A stretch of DNA of 64,000 bases from Pegoplata infirma (GCA_963921195.1 OY992536.1:242580023-242644022); one strand, 5' to 3'. Positions 43,050 to 54,280 are shown, numbered from the stretch's first letter. Numbers and translations are program-made. Notes: a model not told the origin generated them from the letters alone.

Positions 43050-45392
43050 TAGTGTTTATAAACCGGTTAACCGGTTAACCGAAAAACCGGTTTTTTCCTA
43101 AATTTTCGGTTTTTTTGCAAACCGGTTAACCGGAATTGAAGTTTTCCGGTGCACCGAAAACCGGTTTTTTTCTGTCGGTTAACCGGTTTTTTAAATACAT
43201 TCAAAACGGAATATTTTCGCAAATATTAAGGGTTTACACTTATTTTTTTATGATATTTTCAAAATTTCGTTGAAAACAAATTAAAAATCCGCGAGAAAGA
43301 ACGTCTAAAATATTTTTGTCTTCAAGAAATTATTTTCTAAATAGGATTTTTTTTCCGAAACTGATAAAAATTTTAAATACTCACCTTTGTCAGCGTTTTT
43401 TTGAACATTTCATGAAAAACTTAATGGCGCCATGAAATAGCTCCCAATGAAATAAGTCCCAATGAAATAACTCCCAATGAAATAAATCCCAAATAAAATG
43501 AATTATCTCCCAAACCAAAAAAATGAAATAAGTCCCAAGAAAAATGAAATAAGTCCCTAACAAAAAATGAAAGAATTCCCAACGAAATAACTCCCAATAG
43601 AAATGAAATAAATCCCTATTTTTTTTTTTTTTTGAATATTAACGCCCAATTCATAAAAAATATAATAAATTAATAACAGGTTTATTCATCGAATTTCCAT
43701 GCAAAATTTGTTTTAAAAAACACATAAATAAAATTAGGATTTGAAGATAAATTTTTAACTGTTTAAATCACAAAAACACTTTATTTGTATCTTTTTAAAA
43801 TAACAAATCTCTGAAGTGCCTACAATCATCCCTTCTCAACTTTTTTGGAATGCAGCTTACTGACACATTGACTAAATTTCTTTAAATGTTTGAATGATAT
43901 CCGAATAATATTTCATGCAGAAAAAAAACAGAAAATAAACTCAATAAAAATATGAACTGAAATGTAAAAACAAAATATAAATCATCTTGGTTAAAACAGT
44001 TAACAAGCCACGCATAAAACTTGAAAGCAGCCTTTCCTGGAAGCCTTTTAGAGCTTCCAGGATTCTGTATAATAAATGTTGTAACAAAACGATTATTTGT
44101 TTGAAAAGATTTGAATGCATATGGGTGTGAAGAAAGCGCCGCAGGCGAAAAATTTTTACAAGAGATTTTAACAAAAAATTAAAAAAAAATCGCGCGATTT
44201 TAATAGTATTCCAACAACATATATTTCAAATTAAAGATAAAAGTGAGTGGGTTGTAAAAGACCAGTAGTCCATTCCTCCTACAATTTATATAATCTAATG
44301 TTCCCGCCAAACCAACAGGATCCTTAAAACTTCTATTACACCGGTTGAGGATCTTCAATTTGTCATGCAATACCGCTTAATTTTTATAAATTAAAACCAT
44401 ACTCGCAGCGTGCATTGCGCTTTAGAGCAAACGTATTCTTTTTTTTGGATTTTGATTGACATTGATGTACTTCTGAGTGAATAGATTTCTGAATTTATTT
44501 ACAAGATAATTCAATTTTCTGAATTTATTTACAAGGTAATTCAAAAAGCATTGAAAAAGAGTTTATTCTAGTTCGAGTTCATACACTTTCCCCGTAATTA
44601 ATTAACTTTTCCTGAAAATAACTAATGGAAATAACTTATTTTTATTATTTTTAATAAAAATTAAAGAAACTTGAAAATTCAATAAGTTAAATTTTTATTT
44701 TTATAATTTTCTCTCAAACTGTTGGGAGTTATTTCATTAAAATAATTTGGGAGTTTTTACATAATGAAATAACTCCCTAATTTAAAAATGAAATAACTTC
44801 CAAAAAAATGAAATAATTCCCGCAGATTTGGGAGTTATTGCATTATGAAATAACTCCCAAATCGTATGGAAATTTTTGGGACTTATTGCATTATTTTTCT
44901 TGGGACTTATTTCATTGGGAGTTATTTCATGGCGCCAAACTTAATAAGTGACTGTTAACCAGATACTAAAATCCCTGTTAATGGCGAAAATGTCAATAAA
45001 AGCAAATAAAAATAAAATTCGGAACTGCAATTTAAGTACTTATAACGAATAAATGTATTTTTCTAAATAAAACCAATACAAATTAAATTGAAGTTCTAGG
45101 GAATATGGGCAATTAAAGTACATTATTTAAATATCGCTTTTTTATAGCGTAATAGTTGCAAACCTTGCTGAAAGAAACAAATATGTTAACTTTAGCTATA
45201 TTCGCTTTTAATTTTTTTTTATAAAAAACCGGTATTTTTAAGTATTTGTTGGTTTTTTCAGTTAAAGAAAAAAAAACCGGTTAACCGGTTTTTTTATTCC
45301 GGTTTAACCGAGAAAACCGGTTAACCGAAAAAGCTGATTTTCGGTTAACCGAGAAACCGGTTTTTCAAAATGTCGGTTTTTTATAAACACTA
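43050..45392. mobile_element. hAT-like element with CCGGTTAACCGG terminal arrays
   Basis: A perfect 8-bp duplication TTAGAAAT (43042-43049 and 45393-45400) flanks TAGTGTTTATAAAC ends. Both termini consist of repeated CCGGTTAACCGG/AAAACCGG words (43060-43200 and 45225-45375), which are self-complementary. The interior includes a Foldback-like element (43426-44936); without it the element is about 830 bp. No transposase. The assignment rests on duplication length and the TAGTG end. Confidence 0.9.
43426..44936. mobile_element. Foldback-like element, 15-bp ATGAAATAACTCCCA subrepeats, 9-bp duplication
   Basis: Both ends begin GGCGCCATGAAATA and continue as tandem copies of a ~15-bp unit (AATGAAATAACTCCC or AATGAAATAAGTCCC; 43431-43610 and 44690-44930, the latter inverted). 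Flanks are AAACTTAAT on both sides (43417-43425, 44937-44945). Inverted ends made of short tandem units plus a 9-bp duplication are the classic Foldback architecture. The palindromic GGCGCC makes the exact boundary ambiguous, so a 7-bp reading is possible. The middle (43620-44680) has no gene I recognise. Confidence 0.8.
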
Positions 45393-46242
45393 TTAGAAAT
45401 ATTTTATTTTGAGTAAAAACCTCTTTTTTTGTCATTAAAAAAAAAAAATACTAATTTTTTTTTTTGAGTGTAAAACTTTTTTTGAGTGTAATGTTTTTTT
45501 ACTGTAAAAATATTTCTGAGTGAATGCACGTACGCATGTACACAAAATTAACATTTTTGGTAAAAAAAAATTAAATTTTTTTTGAGTGTATAATTTTTTT
45601 AGAGTGTAAAATTTTTTTCGAGTGTAAAATTTTTTCCAGGGTTACATCTTAAAACCCCTCTACTATGATTTTTTCGCCGTGTAGGGTCCCTCTATTAACC
45701 CAAGAAAAAAAAGACCCGAAAATCGTAACGAAATTCGTACGAGTGACGTTACTGACATTTTGCGTAACGTTACTGACACTGCTTTTATGTCATTTACTTG
45801 TTTAAAACATAAAATATTAAGCTCACTTTTTGGATAAAAATCCCCTTTCATTCCTCATTTTTTAAAATACAGGGCAATAATAAACATGAACTCTTTCAAT
45901 TCGCTAATTTTTACACAAACGTTCAGTCACCTTCAAACACACTTCCAAAATCCGGTGACGTTACTGACAGCTTAAAATGGTCATAACTTCACAACAAAAC
46001 GAGATACAGCAAAATTGTCTGCGTATGAAACAACAGTTATGACGAGAACTTTCATATGCCGCTCTCAAGTTGGGAGAAATAATTGTATTTTATAAAGATA
46101 TTGACCAAAATATGTAAACGAGCGTGACGTTACTGACGGTGGCCTTGCCCATATGTATTTTACAAGAACTCCTTGCCCTGGTAATAATGCATATTATTAA
46201 ATGTTCGCTACAACCGGACAAAAGTGAACATTATCAAAATGT

Positions 46243-46814
46243 TACACACAAAAAAACCTTTGTCAAATTACTAGGAAAGGTCTCGCAAACCCATTTTACC
46301 AATATTTGACAGTTTTTCTTGTTTTTTATCAAACAAATTTGGATCGAAATTTAAATTTCTTTTTTGTAATTTTAAAATTTTTTTTTGTAATTTTAAAAAT
46401 TTCCAACATAGTTTGACAAAAAAATCTTGTAAATTCACGGGAATTCCTTGTAATTTTAATTGCGCCAAAAGACAGTAAATTTACAATTTTATTGGTAAAA
46501 ACCATGTAAAATTACAAAATCATTGGTAAAAAGCTTATAAAACTACTAGGAATAATCGTAAAATTTGAGGTAGCAAAAAATCTAGTAAAGTTACGAAACC
46601 TCCTTAGAAATTTAATAGTGTCAGAAAATTTGTAAATTTACAATTTTATTGGTAAAAACCTTGTAAAATTATTAGGAATTTTTGTCAAAATAGAATGTTG
46701 CAAAAAAAAAGTTACAAGGTTTTCTTGTAATTTAACAAGTTTTTTTTTTGAGTGTAGCAAAAACAAAATTTACAAGTTTTTCTTGTAATTTTACAAGGTT
46801 TTTTATAGTGTAGT
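46243..46814. mobile_element. CACTCA-type TIR element (E3)
   Basis: It starts TTACACACAAAAAAACC and ends TTTTTTATAGTGTAG (46812), with an internal alternative end TTTTTTTGAGTGTAG (about 46743-46757). The interior words (AAACCTCCTT, GTAAATTTACAATTTTATTG) match E2 at 40882-41886. Confidence 0.6.
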
Positions 46815-47820
46815 TTTCAAGTTGAATTTTTAATTCCAAAAGCATACAAATGTATTAATCAAAAAGTTGGCTCAATTAAATACCAAAACTCGCTCACGAT
46901 TTAAAAAATTCCTTATATTAATGAAATGACAGTGGTAAATTACAAATTAAGAATAAATGCATTTAATAAAAAATTAATATGATTGATTAATAAATTAACT
47001 GTTTTAACAAAAAGTTATTTACAAATCATTTAAAAATGTTATTGTTTAAATTTAAATATCTTATTAAATTTATAAATATATAAATTAAATAAAATCTTTG
47101 TACATTTTCTAAGACATTATTTTTGTAGTCTACAACTTGACTGGTGTTGTTAAAACAAAAAAAAAACTATTGTTCTTTTTCTCAATTTTATGATTTTCTT
47201 AAGCTTACTCTAACAGACGCTAAAAAGACAGCCAGACCGACGGCTTGTTTCCGGCTGTAAAGCACCCGCAATTTCCTGTTGTTTTTCAAACGAATTTAAT
47301 TTTCTTAAAACTACACAAAGTTGGGCAACGAATATATACATAGAAACAATGAAAAGAAAATAACAATCTACCTTTAGACAAAATAACAAAAAAATATCAA
47401 AAAAATAAACATAAAAAATAGTCAGCTTTGTTATTTTTGAAAACAGTTTATAAAGTTTTCTTAAGAAGAAATGTTTTTAGTTTGATATGCATTTTAAACT
47501 TTTTTTTTTCTTAAGGACAAAAATGAAAAAGAAACTTGAAACGATAATAAGCAAAATTTTAAATAGAGTGTTAAAATATAGTTTGAGCCATACGTACATA
47601 AGAGTGGCACGAAAAATGACTTTTGTCACATTTCGTCTATTGCCGGGCAAATTATGGTTCCTTTTGGTCTACAAACTCTATATTTAAAATTTTAGCCAAA
47701 TCGGGGGGACTTTAAAAAAAGTGTTTCATACAAACCAAACAATTTTTTTGTTCAATTTTTTTTATCACTTTAAATGATTAACTCATTAACAACAACAAAT
47801 TTAATTTCTGATATTAATAG
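46815..47820. other. AT-rich interval with one solo foldback end
   Basis: TAAGAGTGGCACGAAAAATG at 47599 resembles the terminal GAGTGGCAC of the 2.1-kb foldbacks but diverges at once. The rest shows no coding or RNA signature. 47215-47290 is less AT-rich (GACCGACGGCTTGTTTCC) and may be single-copy. Confidence 0.4.
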
Positions 47821-48064
47821 TTATTTTCACACAGAAAAAAATATGGAGGTAACAAATTTGAGTAATCACTTGTTTAAATTTAAAAACAAAAATTGAGTAA
47901 TTTTTTAATTGACGCAATTAAAAATTTTTTTAAAAATGTTAAAAACAATTTAAGTAAATAATTTAATAAAAGTTTAATAGTTTTTTTAATTTTTTTTTTT
48001 AACTCTCACAGTTTTTTTAAGTCCTGTTTAGTTTATAGTTTTTTGTATATGGGGCATTCCATGT

Positions 48065-48475
48065 AGTGTTGTAAAAGTATTGAGTATTTGAGTACCGAGT
48101 ACTCAATACTGCCTATTTTTTCGAGTACTCAATACATAAAAGTAACTATTCAATACTTTCACGGTTGTATTTTTCACATGAAATCCGTAATTTAACCAAC
48201 AAATATAACCATAAAATGCAACTCTGTGTATGAAAAATAATTTAATTTTTTTTAATTCTAGAAAAATAGTTTTTAAATTGATTAAAAATAATCTAAGCAA
48301 ATGCACTGTTATGCAAACACAAATAGAATTTTGATAAAAATTAATAAAATTGTAATTTACAAAGCTCTATTTTTAAATTTTCCAATTTTAAAAAAAGTAT
48401 TGAGTAGTATCGAGTACTCAGTTGAAAAAGTATCGGGTAGTATTGAGCAGTCAAAAGTAACCACAATTTACAGCA
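48065..48475. mobile_element. Insertion with GTATTGAGTA/GTACTCAATAC motifs
   Basis: Compared with sibling sequences at 49805-49825 and 50380-50400, the stretch between GGGGCATTCCATGT and CGGACGCTTTGAAA is extra. Its ends carry GTAAAAGTATTGAGTATTTG and, inverted, TACTCAATAC with CAGTCAAAAGTAACCACAAT. Terminal similarity TGTTGTAAA/TGCTGTAAA is short. Confidence 0.55.
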
Positions 48476-49830
48476 ATCGGACGCTTTGAAATTTTTTTTT
48501 AGATTTTCCCAATTTGTTTACATTTTTTTGAACCCTTAGAAAACTCCTTCGTGGTAAATTTTCAGTTTTTTTTTTGTTGACCCGATCAAAAGATATCGAA
48601 TTTTTAATAATTGGTAGTTTGTTCCTTTACACAAACTTCTTTTACTTATAACTTCTTCAATAATGGTCCAAATTGCATTTTTTTTTTTTGTCAAAAAATT
48701 TTTTTTTCGTACTTTTTAAAAAAAATTCTTAACAGCGCTCTAGTATGCGATTTTTTAGTTTTAATATTAAAATTTCATTTTTGAAAATGTTTGTACTCTT
48801 CGATTTTTTTGAAATTTTCTTGTGTAAAACTTCTATAGATTCTACAAATTTTTTGCACAGTAGGATCGTGGATAACGGCAATTACTATTTTTTAAAATTT
48901 TTTGAAAAAATTTTATTGTAATTTTCCAATCTTAAAATCATTTCTACTGCTCCAATGGTGCATCATGGAGGGGTCATTTATAAGACCATTGGACCGGTAG
49001 AAGCTGATTAAATAAAACAAATTTACAAAAAAATAAAAAAATTGTATGGCTACAGTCTTAATAGTTAAAGATAGAGGGTAGGTGTATTTAGAGCAAATGT
49101 TTTGACTTAAAAAATATTGTGGGTCGGTCATACATTTGATTGATCTATGGGCACTCTAAGGGCAGTTAGAGCGGTTGGAGCAAATTTTAAAAAATGTCAT
49201 TTTGTGTGGGAGCTCCCTTAGAAATTGGAGATAGTGTATTAGTTTGTTCCAAAGAAATGTTTAGACCTAAAAATTAATGGGGTCGTTCTTGGAAATGACC
49301 CCTCTATGACGCACCATTGGAGCAGTAGAAATGATTTTAAGATTGGAAAATTACAATAAGATTTTTTCAAAAAATTTTAAAAAATAGTAATAATCGTTAT
49401 CCCACGATCCTCCTGGGCAAAAAATTTGTAGAATTGATAGAAGTTTTACACAAAAAAATTTCAAAAAAAACCGAAGAGTACAAACATTTTCAAAAATGAA
49501 ATTTTAATTTTAAAACTTAAAAATCGCATACTAGAGCGCTTTTAAGAATTTTTTGGGATTTTTTTTTAAGAAGTACGTAACAAGCAAAAATTTTGAAAAA
49601 AAAAAATTTGAAATTTGGACCATTATTGAAGAAGTTATGATTAAAAGAAGTTTGAGTAAAGGAAAAAACTACCAATTTTTCAAAATTCGATATCTTTTGA
49701 ACGGGTCATCAAAAAAATCTGAAAATTTACCACGAAGGAGTTTTCGAAGGATACTGAAAACTGTAAACAAATTGGGAAAATCTAAAAAAAAAGTTTTTGA
49801 AAGTTTCCGATTTCACATGGAATGCCCCAT
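48476..49830. mobile_element. 1.35-kb palindromic element, arms of ~510 bp
   Basis: The left arm 48476-48985 and the right arm 49297-49830 are inverted repeats. Shared words include AAACTCCTTCGTGGTAAATT, GCGCTCTAGTATGCGATTTT, TTGTACTCTTCGATTTTTTT and CAATGGTGCATCATGGAGGG. The centre (48990-49296) is unique. It continues outward as CATGGAATGCCCCATATA. A second, broken copy follows at 50385-52135. The 107-residue ORF in the right arm is a chance frame also present, damaged, in the left arm. Confidence 0.85.
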
Positions 49831-50336
49831 ATATATTCATGTCTGTCTGTGGATGTCCGTCTGTCTGTGGAAATGATGATCACGACTAAAATATTGCACG
49901 GAGATGGCTGAAACTTAACATATTTATTGAAAGTTCTCCCGAGAAGTTTGGTATTGCATTTGAGCGATATCGGTTCAGCGGTTCAAAAGTTATGAACGAA
50001 AATGTAAAGACACCTCAAAAATTTTACTACATTCAACATAACCTAAATATACAAAATTCTTTAATTCGGCTGATGGTTGACATATGTGAACATAATTGAA
50101 CACCAAATAGTATTAAAACAAGTATGAACATATTTTTTGACAAAAAAGTAAAAAAAATCGCGGATTTTTTTTATCAAAATTTTTTTTCGCGGAAATTTTT
50201 TTTCAAAGTTATATTTTTTTTTTCAAAAGTAATTTCCTTTTAAATAAAGTTTTTGGCAATAACCTTTTTGAAATTTTGGAGGGTATCACTACATTCGGCA
50301 AGGCCGAATTTAACTTTTTTACTTGTTTTTAACTCT
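49831..50336 (+). repeat. mini-me-like repeat (type Z), inverted and truncated
   Basis: CTGTCTGTGGATGTCCGTCT, GGAGATGGCTGAAACTTAAC, GATATCGGTTCAGCGGTTCA, a T-rich TTTTTCGCGGAAAT block, and the end GGAGGGTATCACTACATTCG, then CCGAATTTAACTTTTTTACT. Matches 27563-28181 inverted, but lacks the GGGGTCC core and the GAGGGTATA palindrome. Confidence 0.8.
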
Positions 50337-51142
50337 CATAGTTTTTTGAAGTCTCGTTTAGTTTATAGTTTTTTGTATATGAGGCATTCCTAGTCAAATC
50401 GGACACTTTGAAATTTTTTTTTTTTAGATTTTCCCAATTTGTTTACAGTTTTTAGTACCCTTCGAAAACTCCTTCGTGGTAAATTTTCAGGCTTTGTTTT
50501 GGTGACCCGTTCAAAAAATATCGAATTTTCAAAAATTGGTTTACTCAATCTTCTTTTACTCATAACTTTTTCAATAATGGTGCAAATTGCATTTTTTTTT
50601 TATTTAAAAATTTTTGTTTTTTTACGTACTTTTAAAAAAAAAACTCCAAAAAAAAATCTTAAAAGCGCTCTAGTATTCGATTTTTTAGTTTTAAAATTTA
50701 TACTACATTTTTGAAATTGTTTGTACTCTTCGATTTTTTTGAAATTTTTTTGTGTAAAACTTCTATCGATTCTAAACTCAAAATATTTTGTAGGCAAAAA
50801 CAAATAAAAAACACACTTAAAACAAGTGAATAAACAATTGAAAACCATCCCAGTAATTATTCATTTATTTTAACAAACATCAACATTTATTTTTTAATGT
50901 TGACAAAATTTTCTAAAATAAATAACATTAAACATTAAAAAATTATGTTTTTTTCACTCTTTTTTACTAACATATTTGAAAAAAATATCATACGAAAACA
51001 TTAAAAATTAATGATAGTTCTGTTATTTTTACCAACAAATTCCAAAAAAATAACCTACGAAAACATTAAAAATTAATGATTCGTAGGTTATTTTTTACAA
51101 TTTTCTATTGAAATATTTTTTTAAAAATTTTTAATAAAATTT

Positions 51143-51203
51143 TGGGGAATCGATCCCGCAATCAACTACATTCTGGCCAGACACTCTACCCATCGTGCCA
51201 AAG
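51143..51203 (-). ncRNA. tRNA-like Pol III promoter module 1 (SINE-like)
   Basis: On the minus strand the segment starts TGGCACGATGGGTAGAGTGT, a good A-box. Some 35 bases on comes GCGGGATCGATTCCCC, a good B-box with T-loop ATCGATTC. The spacing suits a tRNA D-arm/T-arm pair. There is no convincing acceptor stem or anticodon arm, so this is a tRNA-derived SINE head or tRNA relic rather than a functional tRNA gene. Confidence 0.55.
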
Positions 51204-51435
51204 TCACTTGATACAAATATGTTTTTATATTTTTATAAATAATTTTTTGAATTTTTTTCTACAAAAAAATAACCTACTTGTGTAGGTAAAAACTAATGAT
51301 ATCTCACTAAAAAATACCAACAATTTAAAAAAAATTACTTACACAAATCATTAAAAATTTAAAGAATAATCAGTAGATTTTACTTACAGAACAAAAATTG
51401 AAAAAATCAGATTTAGTTGATACTTGCTTAACAGC

Positions 51436-51530
51436 CTACATGGCGTATCGGTCTAGAGTGATTGTACGTTACAAGCAGTTAATAGCAAAGTATTACAGAT
51501 GATGATGAGTTCAATCCTTGTCGGCTGCGA
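51436..51530 (+). ncRNA. tRNA-like Pol III promoter module 2 (SINE-like)
   Basis: TGGCGTATCGGTCTAGAGTG (51441-51460) fits an A-box. GAGTTCAATCC (51508-51518) fits a B-box with T-loop TTCAATC. The spacing of ~48 bp is longer than in module 1. It lies on the opposite strand to module 1, about 235 bp away, with AATAACCTACKWGTGTAGGT-like inverted words between them. Not a canonical tRNA. Confidence 0.5.
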
Positions 51531-52772
51531 TCTGTTAATAATTTTTCACATATAGAGTTTTATTGACTATTAACTAAATAAATTTGGCATTAAAAGTTTT
51601 TCTGAAGATTATTATAACTGGATAATATGAAACTAGTAAAAAACAAACCAGGATGTCTTAAATTTTTAGAAAAATTAAAATTTTTCTTTCACACTTTTCT
51701 CAATTCAAAAAAAAACCATATATAACAAATCAAAAAATTATAATACATAATTATAATTAGAGCCTGAGCTCGACTGTCTTAGCAGAAACAATAAATGACT
51801 TTAAAGATTAAATGTTAATGAAAGTCTTAATTTTTTAGCGTGTTATTTTTGAAACAAAGGACAGAAGTAGTCATTAATAAAAACTGAACATCAAACAAAT
51901 GTTTTTTCATTTAAAAACGACTAAACGGAAAAAAGTGTAAAAGTTTTTTGCACAGTAGGATCGTGGGATAACAATAATTACTATTTTTTTAAATTTTTTG
52001 AAAAAATTTTATTGTAATTTTCCAATCTTAAAAAAATCTTTACCACGAAGGAGTTTTCGAAGGGTAATAAAAACTGTAAATAAATTGGGAAAATCTAAAA
52101 AAAAAATTTTAAAGTGTCCTATTTGACATGGAATGAAAAAATTTTTCTATGTTTTTGAGACATAAATATGTTTGGTAAAGTTTGAAATAACAAGATTTTT
52201 GTTTTTTTTTTTTGTAAAAAAATTTAAACTTTTTCAAACTTTTTAAAAAAATAAATAGATAAACTTTGAGTAAACTTTTAATTGTGTCAATAAAAAATTT
52301 ACTAAAATTTTCTTTCAAACATTTAATAAAATTTTATTAAAAATTTAATAAAATTTTATTAAAAATTTACTCAATACTATTAAATCGTTTACTGGTGCAA
52401 AATTGAGTAATTTTTTACTCAATAGTATTAAAAATTTACCCAAATATTTTTTGTTTATTTTTTTCTGTGTATTTAAACATACAACTTTAAAAACAAAGGC
52501 CCTTACCACAAGAAACCAAAAAGTATATTTTAACAAAAGTTTTATTTTAAATTTAAAATTTTCAATACATTTTTTGAAAGTCGATTTTAAAAACAAAAAC
52601 AATTTGTATGGAAATAAAATTAAAAGCTGGTTTTAAATATATTTTATTTTTCTATGGTAAGGCTGAAAATGTTGTTTTATCAAAGTTAAACTTACACAGC
52701 TTATTGCCCTATAAGCAGCTAACAAAAGTTTTTGATTTTCGGAAAAATTTATTTAGATTTATCATACGCGGG

Positions 52773-53440
52773 TACGAGGGATGGGAATGAAGAACCCCCC
52801 CCCCCCCCCCGCCGAGACCAATTTGCAAAAAGAAAAAAAATTAAGAAAAAGGAAAAAAGAAAAGGAAAAAGAACTTTCTAAAAAATTTTCCAAAGGAAAA
52901 AAATTTTGAAATCCGAAAATTTTTCATAGAAAAAATCTCAACCTTTTTAAAGGAAAAATCTAAACATTTTTAAAGGAAAAATTTTAACATTTTTATAGGG
53001 AAAATCTGAAAACTCTTAAAGGAAAAATTTGAATAAATCTCAAAATTTTTTCTAAAAAAATATCTTTCAATCTAGAATTTCGTATTATGAAGACAAATTT
53101 TCTTTTGGAAGAGAGTACGAGGGGTGGGGATAAAGAATCCCCGCCCCTAGACCTATTTGCAAAAAGGAAAAAATTAAAAAGAAAGAAAAAATAAAGAAAA
53201 ATGAAAAAAGAAAGAAAAAGACTAAACTTTCTAAAAAATTTCCCAAAGAAAAAAAATTTTGAAATCCGAAAATTTTTCATAGAAAAAAATCTAAACATTT
53301 TTAAAGGAAAAATTTAAACACTGTTATAGGGCAAATCTGAAAACTTTTAAAGGAAAAATTTGAATAAATCTCAAAATTTTTTCTAAAAAAATATCTTTCA
53401 ATCTAGAATTTCGTATTATGAAGACAAGTTTTCTTTGGGA
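52773..53440 (+). repeat. Tandem duplication of about 340 bp
   Basis: Unit 1 (52773-53115) and unit 2 (53116 to about 53440) both begin TACGAGGG-TGGG, contain AAATCCGAAAATTTTTCATA and AAGGAAAAATTTGAATAAAT, and end ATCTAGAATTTCGTATTATG followed by AAGACAA. Unit 1 carries a 16-C run (52795-52810) where unit 2 has TCCCCGCCCC. The minus-strand ORF is low-complexity Phe/Leu. Confidence 0.9.
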
Positions 53441-53469
53441 AAATTGTTCTGAACGTGACATTTTTGGTA

Positions 53470-53705
53470 AACCCAAAAAAAAACGTGGGTATTCAATACT
53501 AAAAATTTAACTAAATTTTAGTCCAAAAGGACCTAGTGCATAAATTGGTAACCAATACCAAAATGTTTTACTAATATTATTCAAAACCAGTAAAAATTAC
53601 TAATTTTAGTACCTTGCAGTTACTAAAATTAGTAACTAATTAGTAGATTTTGGTACAAAATCGCTTACTAAACCTTTTACTGTAGAATTATTTTGAGTGT
53701 ATAAA
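53470..53705. repeat. Short inverted-repeat element, TTAGTAAT words
   Basis: A cluster of ACTAATTTTAGTA, TTAGTAACTAATTAGTAG and ACCAAAATGTTTTACTA motifs, palindromic around 53620. It ends near TTTTGAGTGTATAAA. Probably a CACTCA-type relative with one clear end. Confidence 0.4.
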
Positions 53706-54280
53706 AAATGACTTCAACTTTTTCCAAAGGAAAAAGTATCAAAATCTGAAACTTTTGCTATTGAAAAATTGCTTCAGAATCAGAGACTTTTTCTATAAAA
53801 TCTAAGACTTTTTGCTATAGAAAAATCTCTCAGAATCTTAGACTTTTTCCATAGGATAAAAGTCTTTGAATCTTAGACTTTTTCTATGGAAATAAGATCT
53901 CAGAATCTCATAATTTAATACTTGCTCTATAGGAAAATAGTCTCAGAGTCTGACTCTTTTTCTAAAGGAAACGTATTTAAGAGTTAAGATTTTTTCTATA
54001 GGAAAAATGTCTTAGAATCTGAGACTTTTTCTTTATGAGAAATTCCCAGCATCTTGGACTTTTTCTATATAAGAAACATTTTTTATAGTCTGAGACTTTT
54101 TCTATAGAAAATGGTCTCAGAACCAGAGAATTTTTCTATTGAAAAAAGTTCTTAGAATCTAAAACTTTTTTTAAGCAAAAATATCCCAAAAATTCTTTAG
54201 AGTATGAAACTTTTTCTATAGTAAAAGGCTTAAGAATCTGATACTTTTTTCGTTAAGAAAAATTCTCAGGTTCTGAGGCA
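53706..54280 (+). repeat. Degenerate ~33-bp minisatellite
   Basis: About 17 imperfect units of roughly AATCTGAGACTTTTTCTATA followed by GAAAAATGTCTCAG. Units vary between about 28 and 38 bp. Weaker traces of the same motif occur at 12240-12800, 40790-40880 and 41890-42160. Confidence 0.8.

Larger units (their letters stand above)
42962..45627 (-). repeat. Type-Y mini-me-like fragment split by a hAT-like element
   Basis: 42962-43049 (GACTTTGTCGAATCTATGAA, then TACCCTCCACAATT) continues after the insertion at 45393 (TTAGAAATATTTTATTTTGA, then tails with TTTTTGAGTGTAAAA) to about 45627. The (GTCY)n half is absent. The uninterrupted sequence GATTAGAAATATTTT is visible at 8737. Confidence 0.7.
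42292..46151. mobile_element. Outer TIR element, TGGGCAAGGCCAC ends, with TGACGTTACTGAC motifs
   Basis: The left end TGGGCAAGGCCACGATA is mirrored at the right by CGGTGGCCTTGCCCA. TATA/TATG flanks suggest a TA-type duplication. The motif GTGACGTTACTGAC or a close variant occurs near 42803, 45742, 45763, 45956 and 46124, mostly in the right part. Inside lie a split type-Y fragment, a hAT-like element and a Foldback-like element, making four nested layers. Without those the element would be about 1.2 kb. No transposase is recognised. Confidence 0.62.
50385..52135. mobile_element. Broken second copy of the 48476-49830 element
   Basis: 50385-50783 repeats the left arm (CGGACACTTTGAAA, then AAACTCCTTCGTGGTAAATT, then GCGCTCTAGTATTCGATTTT). 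51944-52135 resumes with TTTTTGCACAGTAGGATCGT and then the terminal arm inverted (TTTACCACGAAGGAGTTTTC, then CATGGAATG). About 1.16 kb between them (50784-51943) is foreign and carries the tRNA-like modules. Confidence 0.7.
47829..52470. mobile_element. Possible outer element with CACAGAAAAAAA ends
   Basis: ACACAGAAAAAAATA at the left and TTTTTTTCTGTGT at the right are inverted. GAGTAATTTTTTA-type words lie just inside both. The ends are short and low-complexity, so this pairing is tentative. It would enclose the palindromes and tRNA-like modules described separately. Confidence 0.3.

Noticed and set aside
51143..51530. Functional tRNA genes
   Set aside because: A and B boxes are present, but I could not fold acceptor and anticodon stems. 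Kept as tRNA-like modules only.
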